64,000 bases of DNA from Lonicera japonica (lineage: Eukaryota; Streptophyta; Magnoliopsida; Dipsacales; Caprifoliaceae): NCBI GenBank assembly GCA_021464415.1, contig CM038464.1, positions 248,001 through 312,000 on the forward strand, in the 5' to 3' direction. Below, one piece after another: positions 54,711-64,000 of this stretch. The translations under genes were made by a program, and so were the position numbers. The notes below the pieces were generated by a model that saw only the letters and a list, made by a program, of their open reading frames with translations, was not told where the DNA came from and did no database searches. The number at the start of each line of letters is the position of its first letter. The first letter of the stretch is position 1.

Positions 54711-57700
54711 TCGACGGGACCCACCTTCCCCCGACGCCGCCCAGCGGTGGCTCAATTTGAGACGATTTTTGAGTAGCCAGTACGTTTTTAAAAAAAACGG
54801 ACAAAAGTGTGTTTTTATACCCTTTTGGGGTACAATGATGTTTGCGCAACCAGAATGAGTTCGAAAACTATGTTACAACGGGGGAAAGTGTTAGACATCC
54901 GCTTCGCCCTTTTGCGCTTCTAAATGTACATGCTCGTTTTTATTTTTATGCTATTTTTCTACTGTTTGTGGCCTAAGGTGCATATATATTAGTTTATTAG
55001 CATATTGGAGTGACGATATGATTTACGAGAAAAAATTGGGGAAAAACCATTAAGGACCGATCGGCTAATAAAGGAAGACCAATCAGTCATTCAACATACT
55101 CTGCTGGTTTTGTTATTCTGGTATTGGGGAGCATGCATGGGTTAATTGAAGTTATTTTAGTACTATGTCAGTGTATTTACAGTTCTAGTCTACGAAGAAT
55201 GCATTTAATGAAAAGAATAAAGAATGATATTAAAAAATATACGCAATATGTATTTTTTACACAGCAGACAAAAGTCGCTCTGATTTTGAGACAACGTGGA
55301 GGCATATAAGCCTAAAACCGATCGGCCAAGAGAGAGGACCGATTGGTCATTGTGACAGTTGAATGGGTTTTGTGTTTTAACAGTTTAAGAAGCATGCAGA
55401 GGGGGGTTAAAACCAAAATAAGAGACATCAATGTATTTATAGCTCTATTCGAGTTTTGAATCAAAATTAAGTGTCATACAAGTTGTGTTTCTCCAGTTTC
55501 GGATTATTAATATATACGCAATTTATTTGTTATATACAACATTCAAAACAGTTTCTATACACAACAAACATATTATATACATAGAAGACATTTAATGAAT
55601 TTAAAACCGAGAGATTTAACAGAATACCGTATTTTCGAAGACAAAGCTATTTGTTTCGATTGATATTGAGAGTTTATTGCAAACTAATCTAAAAATTTTG
55701 GATACAATATATTCCTATATTTAGATCTAGTTCCTATCTATTTTCTGAGCATTTGCTCTTCTTTCGAACCGCTATCCGGGCTCTGGTTTCTATTCTTGGC
55801 CCGAGCTTTCTTAGGCTCTCCCGGGCTGTCTCTCGACCCTTTACTTCCATTCGGAGGCCCCTATCATTCTAGCCCCTCTTCGAAGACCCTCCATCTCTTG
55901 TTGTTCGATTATGGATTATATAGAGGTTGAACCAACCCCTTTTTATCGAAGCGCGATTAGGTTGATTTGAAAGCCGATCCATGAATGGCAAAGACCAACC
56001 TTTTGTGTATATAGACCGATCGGTCATGCTAAATGTCGATCGATCATGCTAAAAGGCCGATCGGTCTTTTTTGTGGGCTAGTTATCCAGTGTTGGTTCTC
56101 TTAGATTTTGGGCCTTTAATTGAAGTGTGCCCTTCAGGCTCTATCTTGGGCCTTTAATTGAAATGTAACCCCTTTCTTGGTGCTGGTTTGCGACCAGTAA
56201 ATGTAATTTATCCTCTAGTTTGATTTTTAGGACAACCGATTTAGCTTGATTTTTAATCCAAGCTTCTTTAATTATTCTTTAAAACCCACATGAACCCTTA
56301 TTTAATTTGGTTTAATTAAGACTCCAACATTCGGTATTTGTCCAATGTTTATACGCAAAAATTATTCTACGCATCAAAAGCTTCAATCAAGACCGAATAT
56401 TATTCGGTAATTTTGGCTCTATGGACCAACTTGGCTTCATTCTCTTGTGTATTCCATGAAAATTAAGGAAGTGATTATTAGTTTAAAGTTTTTGGATAAA
56501 ACTTCAAGAGTTTGCTGATAAATTGAATTTATTGTATCAATTGAAAACAAATTAAAAGTTTGATGTCAAAATTATCGAAAAAGGGTATGTTACCCATTTT
56601 GTAAAAAAGTGTAAAGTTCGTTGTACATTTTGATCATTTAGCCTTATAGAAATTACTAATTTGGTGATTTTGAGTTAAAAATCATACTTTAATATAAAAA
56701 TAACGGAAATCACATATTTGAGAGATTTGAAATTAAACAAATCATAGTATGGGCAAAGATATTGAATTCATGAAATTTTATAGTTTCATGAAGAAATGAT
56801 GTTTTATTGTGTAATTGTAATGATTGATAAATGTGCACAGAGATATTAAAGTGTGAAATTAAGTGCATTGCATAGTATGAGACGACACGTGGCACTTGGT
56901 TATGCCTTATATTGTATTCAGGACTCAGTGTATCTGGCGATATTATGATAATGAAATTGAAAAAAGTAAAGCAGAGCTTATCTGTTATATTATATTATAT
57001 TGGCAATATAAAAATCTCTATATTGTCTGGTGATCTTCTGGAACCATCAGTTATGTGTATATTATTATCAGCATTCTGTTGAGGCCGTTGACAGTTTCAG
57101 TATTTTGTATATATATGTATATATCTACAGTGATTATGTTAGAAGAAATTGTGATATATTATTAGTGCTATGCTAGTATGGAAATAAGTGGGGAGTGTGC
57201 TCCTGGGTTGAAAATCCCTAAATCTCGGAGGGTAAATAAAGAGTCGTGCAGTCTAGATCCAATAGTGTATAGCCCGAAATCTAGACAATAGTATTATCAC
57301 TAATTCCTTTGTGGGATAGTGTGGTCCTCAGTGATGTACTTGTGAAAGACACTTTCCATTGATTTGATATATGTGCAGAAGTATTGTTTATCTCATAGGA
57401 TATGGTGGACTGTTCTTTATATATAAGATGTGATTATTTTGGCTTTTTCTATCGACATCAAACTTCTTATATATGTCTATAGAGATGGACGTGATTATTA
57501 TTCAGGCACAGATCTTCTGACAGTTGGTATGGCACGAGCACGTCATACATGGCATATCATGATTTACTTGCATTAAGTAAATGTTTTCAATATATAATAT
57601 TGCAGTATAAATGATAAACTATTTTAAAGGAATATTTTTTTTAAAAAAATATATCTTTGTTCCATCACTATTGAGCATTAGGCTTACCCCATTTTAAATG

Positions 57701-58340
57701 TATATATATATGTGTGTGTGTGTAGGTACCAAGGTTGGCGTAACAAGTACGGAGTCGTCGGATTTGAGTTGGGTTCGCAGTATAGTTATCTGATACCACA
57801 TACTCGTTTCGGTTTTGTATTGATATTTATGGTGGGATATGCTACGACATATCTAGTTGATGTATATATATTACTTTGTACTCTCATTGTGCTATATATT
57901 AAATTGTATATGTAAAACACCTAATATTTGATATGTGTAAATATACCGACGACGACAGGTAACACGTGATAATGTGTCAAGTTAATATAATGTGAAATAG
58001 GTATATAAAAGATAGAAATATCAGGATGTAGATATTTCAATTGTGTGAAATATACACTGAGTTGTGTTTGTACAATGAATTACAATGCATATTTATAGGT
58101 TAAACGGTTAATTATACAAGAGAGGCATGTTTAAATTATTAGCTTAGCTTCTTTAGGAAAAAAGATATATGATACTTTTATTTTAATTCAGATGTGATGA
58201 TTAATTGGTTTTTAATTAGCATGTTAAATGTATAATTGCATGTTATTTTATTTATATGTATTATTTGGTCGACCTATTTTAGTTAATCTAAAATGGGTTA
58301 GTGACTCCTATGAGTTTTAATAGTGTTGTTAATGTGCTAA
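54711..58340 (+). mobile_element. Gypsy-LTR-like non-coding region with GATCGG motifs
   Basis: Opens near TGTGAGAATCTCGACGGGAC (54711), a plausible LTR start, and near the 3' side has GAAAATCCCTAAATCTCGG (about 57211), TTGAGCATTAGGC..ACCCC (about 57672) and GACAGGTAACACGTG (about 57955), a layout like the LTRs at 10 and 51-53 kb. Three bipartite motifs, GACCGATCGG plus GACCAATCAGTC or variants, lie at about 55054, 55316 and 56012. No internal genes and no target duplication, so the limits are approximate. Confidence 0.45.
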
Positions 58341-58800
58341 TTGGGACAGGGGTGTTGCATATCACTAATTTAATTTGTAATCTAGCTTGTAGTTGGCAAT
58401 AAAAAAAAGGTATGGGGTTATTGACGGAAATATAATTTTAGTTTAGTAGGGGGTTAATAACTCTAAGCGAGGTATTTATTCGTTTCTTATAAGAAAATAA
58501 TACCCTATTTTGACAGTATCACACTATGCATCATTTGATAACTCCCTTCCCAATCTTCTACTTTTTGTTGAAATAGAATTTGAAATGGAGGAATTCAAAA
58601 GAGATTTCGAGTAACATGGGTCTCAACAACATTACTTCTTATATCCACTTATCTTTCAGGAGTATATTTTTGCACTTGCTTACGATCATGGTTTAAATAA
58701 AGCGCATTTGTTGGAAAATGTAGGGTATCACAATAAATCTAGCTTACTATTTGTGAAACATTTAATTACATATAATAATAACATGACAATTTTTTTTATA
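58341..58800. other. Spacer before copia solo LTR
   Basis: No gene seen. GGGTATCACA at about 58726 could be an old LTR end, but no partner was found. Confidence 0.4.
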
Positions 58801-58805
58801 TAAAA

Positions 58806-59519
58806 TGTAGGTTGCCAAAATTTTATGACCCAACCCACTGTAGAAAATAGTTTGAGAAACGAGTGAGAAAGAATGGCTAAAACAGATGGAGTGTGAGAAG
58901 AGGATTTTTTGGGCACGGTAGGTTCCCCCGGCAGTGTTTATGCTGATCCGACAGTACGTCCTCCGTCTGTGTGTGTGTGATTGCTGTATTAAGCTCTAAA
59001 GGCAATGTTAATAGTGTTACAAGCTTTCTCTCTCTAAAACAGATTAAGTAAAACTAGCAACTCTCTTTCTTTGCTCAAGTATCCAGCAACCAACCCTTTT
59101 TTCGAGCTTCCCCCTTCTATTTATACGTATAGAATTAGGGTCACATTTGCTCATTAGGGTTGGCGGTAAAATGACTAAAGAGGGTAAGACTTGGATAACA
59201 CTCTAGCCTTCTTTCCCTTATCCACTATTAACAACTCCTGAATTTGTTCGGTGGTGGTGGAGCAGTGGAGATCTGCACAATTTGGTATGATCCTCAAGAC
59301 GCTTTTCTCACGTGTTCCACACATGTTATTGCACATGCTCCCTTGCTTGAGGATCTCGGCACTGGCTTTCCATCTTGGTGTGCCTTGGCACCTTTTCTTC
59401 GACATGTCTTTTTGATGTTCCTCTTCATTTGGGCATGGCCCGTTTGCTAGGCCTGTGGTATGGGCCTCCAAATTGATTGGACTGGCCAGTTTACCTTGGC
59501 CAAATTTTATACTCCCTCA
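58806..59519 (-). mobile_element. Ty1/copia-type solo LTR, copy 1 (714 bp)
   Basis: Starts TGTAGGTTGCC, ends ATACTCCCTCA; 5-bp duplication TAAAA at 58801-58805 and 59520-59524. Read on the minus strand it has an LTR order: TGAGGGAGTATAAAA start, a TATA box ATAAATAG near 59120, then a leader and U5-like CACACAGACGGAGGACGTAC and CCTACCGTGCCCAAAAAATC. No primer-binding site or polypurine tract flanks it. Same family as 60065-60806. Confidence 0.88.
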
Positions 59520-59524
59520 TAAAA

Positions 59525-60064
59525 TATTAAATATATAGTACATAAAGTGATGGACAAAAATAATAAATTACGAAAATAATATTCGAGCCTTTATATCTCG
59601 AAATATGTTTTCATTTTCGACATTTTTTAATGTCATTCTCAGTGTTAAGAGAATTTTTTTTTCCGAAAATATATAAGATCACACATTTTCATATTATGTA
59701 ATGTATTTTTTTCCCTAAAAGCTCATAACATTTTCAAGGAACTTATAAATACCCTAAAAAATACATATATTTTATGCCGTTCTCTTGAGATATAGAATTG
59801 GCTTCTTACTTGAATTAGACTTAATAAATTTTGATTCAATAATCAAGTCCATTTTCAGTTAGCAATTCAAAATTTTCTTATCATTATATCATAGCAACAA
59901 AAGAAAGTATTTTATCAATTTAAGTGCATAAATAATAAAAAATAAAAACTATTACAAATAGAAAAATAATGCTTGCCTCCTATATGATTTCACCAAATTC
60001 AACTTAGAGACAAAATGTAAAATGAGAAAATATAGGACATATTTTGAAAGTATAATATGGGTAT
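59525..60064. other. Spacer between two copia LTRs
   Basis: 540 bp, AT-rich, with no primer-binding site or gag-pol sequence. The LTRs are therefore two separate insertions rather than the ends of one element, which their different target duplications also show. Confidence 0.6.
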
Positions 60065-60806
60065 TATAGGAAGTGCAAAATTTAAACCTAACCCACATAG
60101 ATGATTTGAGAAACGAGTTTGGTTGTAGTAGAGAGAATATGAGTATAGACAAGAGATTTTTTGGGTATGGTAAGTTCCTCTGGTAGCGCTTATGCTAATA
60201 TAGCTGTACGTCCTCCGTTTGTGTGTGTGTGTGTGATTGATGTATTGAGCTTTTAAGGCTGTTGATCAATGAAGGATATAAGTTACAAGCTTTCTTTCTC
60301 TAAACAGAAAAATAATTTAATAGATAACTAACAACCAGAGTATTCCACAATCAATCAACCCCTGCTCTTAAGCCCTCCCTCTTCTATTTATTCGTATATA
60401 ATTAAGGTTACACTTGCTCATTAGGGTTAATAGTAAAATGACTAAAGAAGGTAAGACTTGGATAATACTCTAGCCTTTTCTCCCTTATTCACAACTAAGG
60501 AATTCCGCAATAGTAAGATAGTAGTGGTGTAGTGGGAATCAGCACGATTCTGTACAGGCCCGTACGATTTGGTATGATTCTCTTCACGTTCTCCTCGTGT
60601 ATTCTCTGTGTGTTAGGCTACATGTGCCATTCCATGTTGAAGTCGGCCTAGGTTTGGCCATCTCGGCATTCTTGGTCGTAGGCAACTCGGCACGTCCCTT
60701 GTTTGCTTCCTTTTTTGTGTTAGGCTTACCAGCCTGGTCTGCCATATCGGCTCCTAAATAGGTTGGACCGACTCATTTTACCTTAAGCAAATTTTATGCT
60801 CCCTCA
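60065..60806 (-). mobile_element. Ty1/copia-type solo LTR, copy 2 (742 bp)
   Basis: Aligns along its length with 58806-59519. The start is TATAGGAAGTGC (first G lost) and the end TATGCTCCCTCA. Flanks GGTAT (60060-60064) and AGTAT (60807-60811) look like a decayed 5-bp duplication. It keeps the U5-like GAGGACGTACAG block. More decayed than copy 1 at its ends, so probably older. Confidence 0.82.
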
Positions 60807-60961
60807 AGTATATTTGGCCTTTTAATCTAAAATCAAACATTTAATTGTTAATATTGATCGTGGACGAAACCATCTGATCAGGCCAAACTTACAACATATG
60901 AAATATTGGGGGTTAAGATCAATTTCTATAAAATTAGTGGGTGTCAAAGGTCAAATAATTT

Positions 60962-61253
60962 TTAGGCTCCGTTTGATTGCAAAGATGGGAAAGGAAAATA
61001 AATTTAGTTAATTTGTGTGAAAAGATAGAAAATAAGGTGAGAGATGTTACTCATGTTATGAGTACATATCCTCAATCCTTCAATATTTTTTGTGTAAAAT
61101 TTTTACTCACCACCAAGTAAAGAAAATTTCTTCATGGAAAAATTTAAAAAATCAAAAGAATATCACTTTTATCACTCAACTTATTTTTCATCTTTTCACT
61201 AAAACTAACTCAATTTATTTTCCTTTTCCACTTTGCAATCAAACGGAATCTAA
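60962..61253. mobile_element. MITE (292 bp) with 23-bp terminal inverted repeats
   Basis: Left TTAGGCTCCGTTTGATTGC followed by AAAG; right inverted CTTTGCAATCAAACGG, AATCTAA. Inner bands AAAATAAATT / AATTTATTTTCC also pair. Target duplication not resolved, so the superfamily is open. GGCTCCGTTTG-type ends are frequent in plant MITEs. Confidence 0.82.
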
Positions 61254-62098
61254 GTATTTCCTTTTCTGATTACAATTTACATGTCAAACCCCATAGTTGT
61301 AAATATTTTACAAACTTAATTAACCTTGTAGTTTTTATGTTCACACAAAGATCCCTGTAAAAATATAAATCTTTACACCTACTATAAAATTTTTGCAAAT
61401 CCAAATGGGAGTTTAAGCGCCCACAAGGCCCATGCTCCCTCCGCCGGGGGTAGCAGTTGGCACTAATTTTCAGTATATATTCATGCATGGGAATGAAGGA
61501 ATAATTAATTAGGTAGGGATATACGGGGATGGGGGGCCGGCCAGCCGGGTATGTTTAATTTGTGAGGAAGGATTATTATATATATACATATAATCAATAA
61601 TCATTGCCTTTTAAACCTTTTCATTCTCTAGCTCTGGGCCTGGCCTTGTTTCTTTCAAAAATATAATATGATGGTTGGAAGAGGAAGGAGAAGAAGAAGC
61701 AGCTTCCTCGATATATGTAATAAACGCATGGGAGTGTGTTTGTAGCAGTTGCATTTGCATTGCATTGCATCATATATATATATATAATTAAATTAATCAC
61801 TCGCACAATGGTCGTGGCATTGGGATCAACAGTAGGATCGACTGAGAGCTTCCCAAGTCGAATTCCATCGGTTGCAAAAACTTTTAGTGGCCAGTAGCAT
61901 GCTCTCCCGCGAGTAAAGATTATCGAGGTGCGAGAAAAAAGAGAGTATATTTAGCTAAGATGATCGAGAATGATGGTACGTAGCTAAGTTGACAAGTGAT
62001 TGAGCTAAGTTGAAAAAAAATTAATTAAGTTGGTCTTCTTGTTATCGGTATATTATGGTTTGAACCTCGGAAACAAGTACCAATTTTCATTCTCTTTG

Positions 62099-62129
<31 letters not shown>

Positions 62130-62644
62130 AGAATTGAACACGTACCGGGTACGTCTATCTTTTATACAGTACATATATACATTAGCATATATACTTGATC
62201 GAGAATCGATCATCAGCTGCAATTTAATTAGTTACATATATACAGTTACATACTCATTAACTAAATTCTTCATTTAATTTGCGTTTGCATTAATTAATTA
62301 TATGGTTAATTAATGAGATTATTTTCATATATAACTAATTAATATATAGAAAATTAAAGTTATTCCCTATTCAGCTAGTGCTCCTCCTTTTTTGAGGTGT
62401 CGATGGGATTGTATTAGTTACTAACTAACTCATGAAACTGGCCAAATAATTAGTTAGTGTGTACAACTAACTAATGAAATATATATATATGGTATGAATA
62501 ACCTTGTTAATAATATAATAAAACGTACCTTAATTAATTAATTATGTGTTGTCCTTTAATTTGAAAAAATTACGTGCATGTATCACTGGGCATGGGAATA
62601 TGAATAAGAATAAGAATAAGAAAAAGAAATTAAAGGAGGGAGGA
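61254..62644. other. Spacer, no supported gene
   Basis: AT-rich with (AT)n at about 61771-61786 and 62099-62126 and TGCAT repeats near 61750. Small ORFs here have no motifs. Confidence 0.5.
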
Positions 62645-62690
62645 TATATAAAAGGCGGCCATGCATATATGCATCAAAGGCAGATAGATA
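62645..62690 (+). promoter_or_regulatory. TATA box with palindromic RY element
   Basis: TATATAAAAGG at 62645-62655 followed by the perfect 14-bp palindrome ATGCATATATGCAT at 62661-62674, which holds RY-type CATGCA cores. About 30 bases past the TATA begins a pyrimidine-rich stretch (62700-62790) like a plant 5' leader, ending in TTTTTCTACCAG (62789-62800), a good splice acceptor. The only ORF following (62804-63004, 66 codons, Lys/Ala-rich) is not convincing, so the transcript, if real, may be non-coding or continue outside the window. Confidence 0.4.
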
Positions 62691-63856
62691 GATGCTCTTT
62701 GTCGGCTTCCATTCCATCTCGATCTTCTTATTAATTAATTCCCTTCCTCTCTCTTCTTTTCCCTTGTCTTCTCACTCAAGCCTCTACTTTTTCTACCAGG
62801 CCCATGCATACATTCATAACCCAAATTCTTCTTAAGAAAGGGAAAAAAAGAAAAAAAAAAGAAGCAGCAGCAGCAGCAGCTAGACGCCTAGACTTAATTT
62901 TTATTAGAAAATTACTATTTTGTACGCAGTACATGTTAATTTTAAGTATGTTTAATATATGTTCCCCAAAAACCAGGCCTATTTGTATATATATATATAT
63001 ATAATAACACACTCTCTGTACGTCTATATATCTCTTGCTTTGACTGGTCGTTACGCATATATGCAGAGTCCGTCCTGAAAGCGTGTGGGTGTTCGGGCAA
63101 CCGCATATAGCCCAAATAATTATTAATTTTTATAAAATTAGGAATATAAGTTCTAACTTTTTTATTTATTTGTTGATTATAAAAGGACTCAAATTTAAAA
63201 TTAAAATCGTAAGGGCTCAATTAATAAAAATGTGAAGTTCTACATTAGTCATTATTTCATTTCTCTGTCTATATTTTTTTGAATCTTTCAAAGATAATTA
63301 TAACATTTCTCATTAGTCCACTAATGGACTTCCTCACACCTTTTCCGCTTTCTCTCTTTCCAATTGTTGTTAAGTACCCATTAATTATATGTTTTAGAAG
63401 AAAAATAATTCTCTCTTCTTAATTTCATTTGAGTTTCTTATATTTTAAATCTTTTTTTTTTGTGTTACAATTTTTAAATAAAAAAAAGTGATAAAAATTC
63501 TTTAAATAATTATTTATATGATTTAATTAAAAAGTTTCTAATTTTAAACTTTCACACATACCCCTTTAAATCATAACTGCATTTATGGATAGAAGAACTT
63601 CATTAATTAATTAAATTTGTTTTCTCAAAAAATTTAATTTTTTTGAGAAAATGTACAAAAATGTACATATATGTTAATTTTTTAGAACACCCACTTTTAA
63701 GTTAATTTTTTTTTTATGAATTTTTATAGAGGTGATCTATTCACTATGTAAATCATCTTTATAATTTTTTATAAAAAAATTTGCCGATTTATTCTTTTCT
63801 AAATGAGATTTCCTTTCTTTTATTAAAATAAATATTTATAGCTTAACTCGATCAAC

Positions 63857-63886
<30 letters not shown>
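62691..63886. other. Possible transcript body and AT-rich spacer
   Basis: Includes a (GCA)6-type run at about 62862-62880 and (AT)n tracts at about 62987-63004 and 63858-63887. I looked for a known plant microRNA hairpin and did not recognise one. Confidence 0.4.
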
Positions 63887-63890
<4 letters not shown>

Positions 63891-64000
63891 CCCTTCTCTT
63901 AAGAACCATCCTTAAGTTAACTAACTTAAGGATTGTCCATTTCGAGAGGTAAACAGTTGAACTTTTTCATAAAACTTGGTGAGGATGATCTCTATAATGG
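63887..64000. mobile_element. MITE, left part, cut by window end
   Basis: AGTCCCCTTCTCTTAAGAAC, CTTAAGTTAACTAACTTAAG, TGTCCATTTCGAGAGG and AAACTTGGTGAGG match the left half of the MITE at 43884-44224 in order. It starts directly after an (AT)n tract. The right half lies beyond the window. Confidence 0.7.

Noticed and set aside
59175..59471. 98-codon minus ORF
   Set aside because: It lies inside the copia solo LTR; the matching part of the second LTR (60430-60760) is not kept open.
58806..60806. One complete copia or TRIM element bounded by the two LTRs
   Set aside because: Each LTR has its own flanking duplication (TAAAA; GGTAT/AGTAT) and the 540-bp space has no primer-binding site or polypurine tract.
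60962..61253. PIF/Harbinger assignment from TTA/TAA at the ends
   Set aside because: TTA on the left and TAA on the right are inverse, not direct, and belong to the inverted repeat, so they are no target duplication.

Overview
The window is nuclear DNA from a flowering plant, most likely a eudicot. It is strongly AT-rich, its protein genes are split by GT..AG introns, it is full of AT and AAT/ATT microsatellites, and it carries plant LINEs, Ty1/copia and Ty3/gypsy LTRs, hAT-type miniature elements, a Cassandra-type 5S-bearing LTR and fragments of an endogenous caulimovirid. The species cannot be named from the sequence.

Only three host genes are well supported. (1) The 3' end of an RGLG-type copine/RING E3 ubiquitin ligase, + strand, exons between 1677 and 3017; its 5' exons lie upstream of the window or were not recognised. 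(2) A 135-residue single-membrane-span protein on the - strand whose two exons lie 11.4 kb apart (15868-15668 and 4256-4050). The linking intron is stuffed with nested transposons, and the gene converges tail-to-tail on RGLG. (3) A complete three-exon DUF620 gene, + strand, 40491-46929, with a 4.5-kb second intron and a GA-repeat 5' leader. A fourth, weaker candidate is a 108-codon ORF at 36207-36533 that looks like a GRF zinc finger followed by a membrane helix.

Layout. 1-3.0 kb: RGLG. 4.0-15.9 kb: the small membrane protein gene, holding a LINE split by both a second LINE and an hAT element, a third LINE fragment next to a 2.65-kb gypsy solo LTR, and a short LINE with a 13-bp target duplication. 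16-19 kb: a flip-flop tandem repeat, an hAT element and a long-TIR element. 20-27.4 kb: decayed Ty1/copia material, namely two diverged direct repeats (one interrupted by a Cassandra solo LTR), a broken gag, then non-coding LTR-like sequence. 27.4-31.8 kb: endogenous pararetrovirus fragments in opposite orientations, one carrying an hAT insertion. 32-39.5 kb: a TIR element enclosing a GC-rich ORF, a long palindrome, the GRF ORF, a 52-bp hairpin-forming minisatellite and a third related hAT element. 40-47 kb: the DUF620 gene. 47-64 kb: no recognisable host gene, but a SINE-like piece, MITEs, two gypsy-LTR-like regions and two copia solo LTRs.

The host genes do not form a pathway or cluster. 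The value of the window is as a record of transposon insertions: nine insertions have target-site duplications readable by eye (four hAT, four solo LTRs, one LINE), and one hAT insertion has an internal empty-site control. I found no defence system, CRISPR array, biosynthetic cluster or clearly new gene system. The items most worth following up are the giant TE-filled intron, a repeat motif shared by two kinds of LTR sequence, the rearranged caulimovirid locus and the flip-flop and hairpin tandem repeats.
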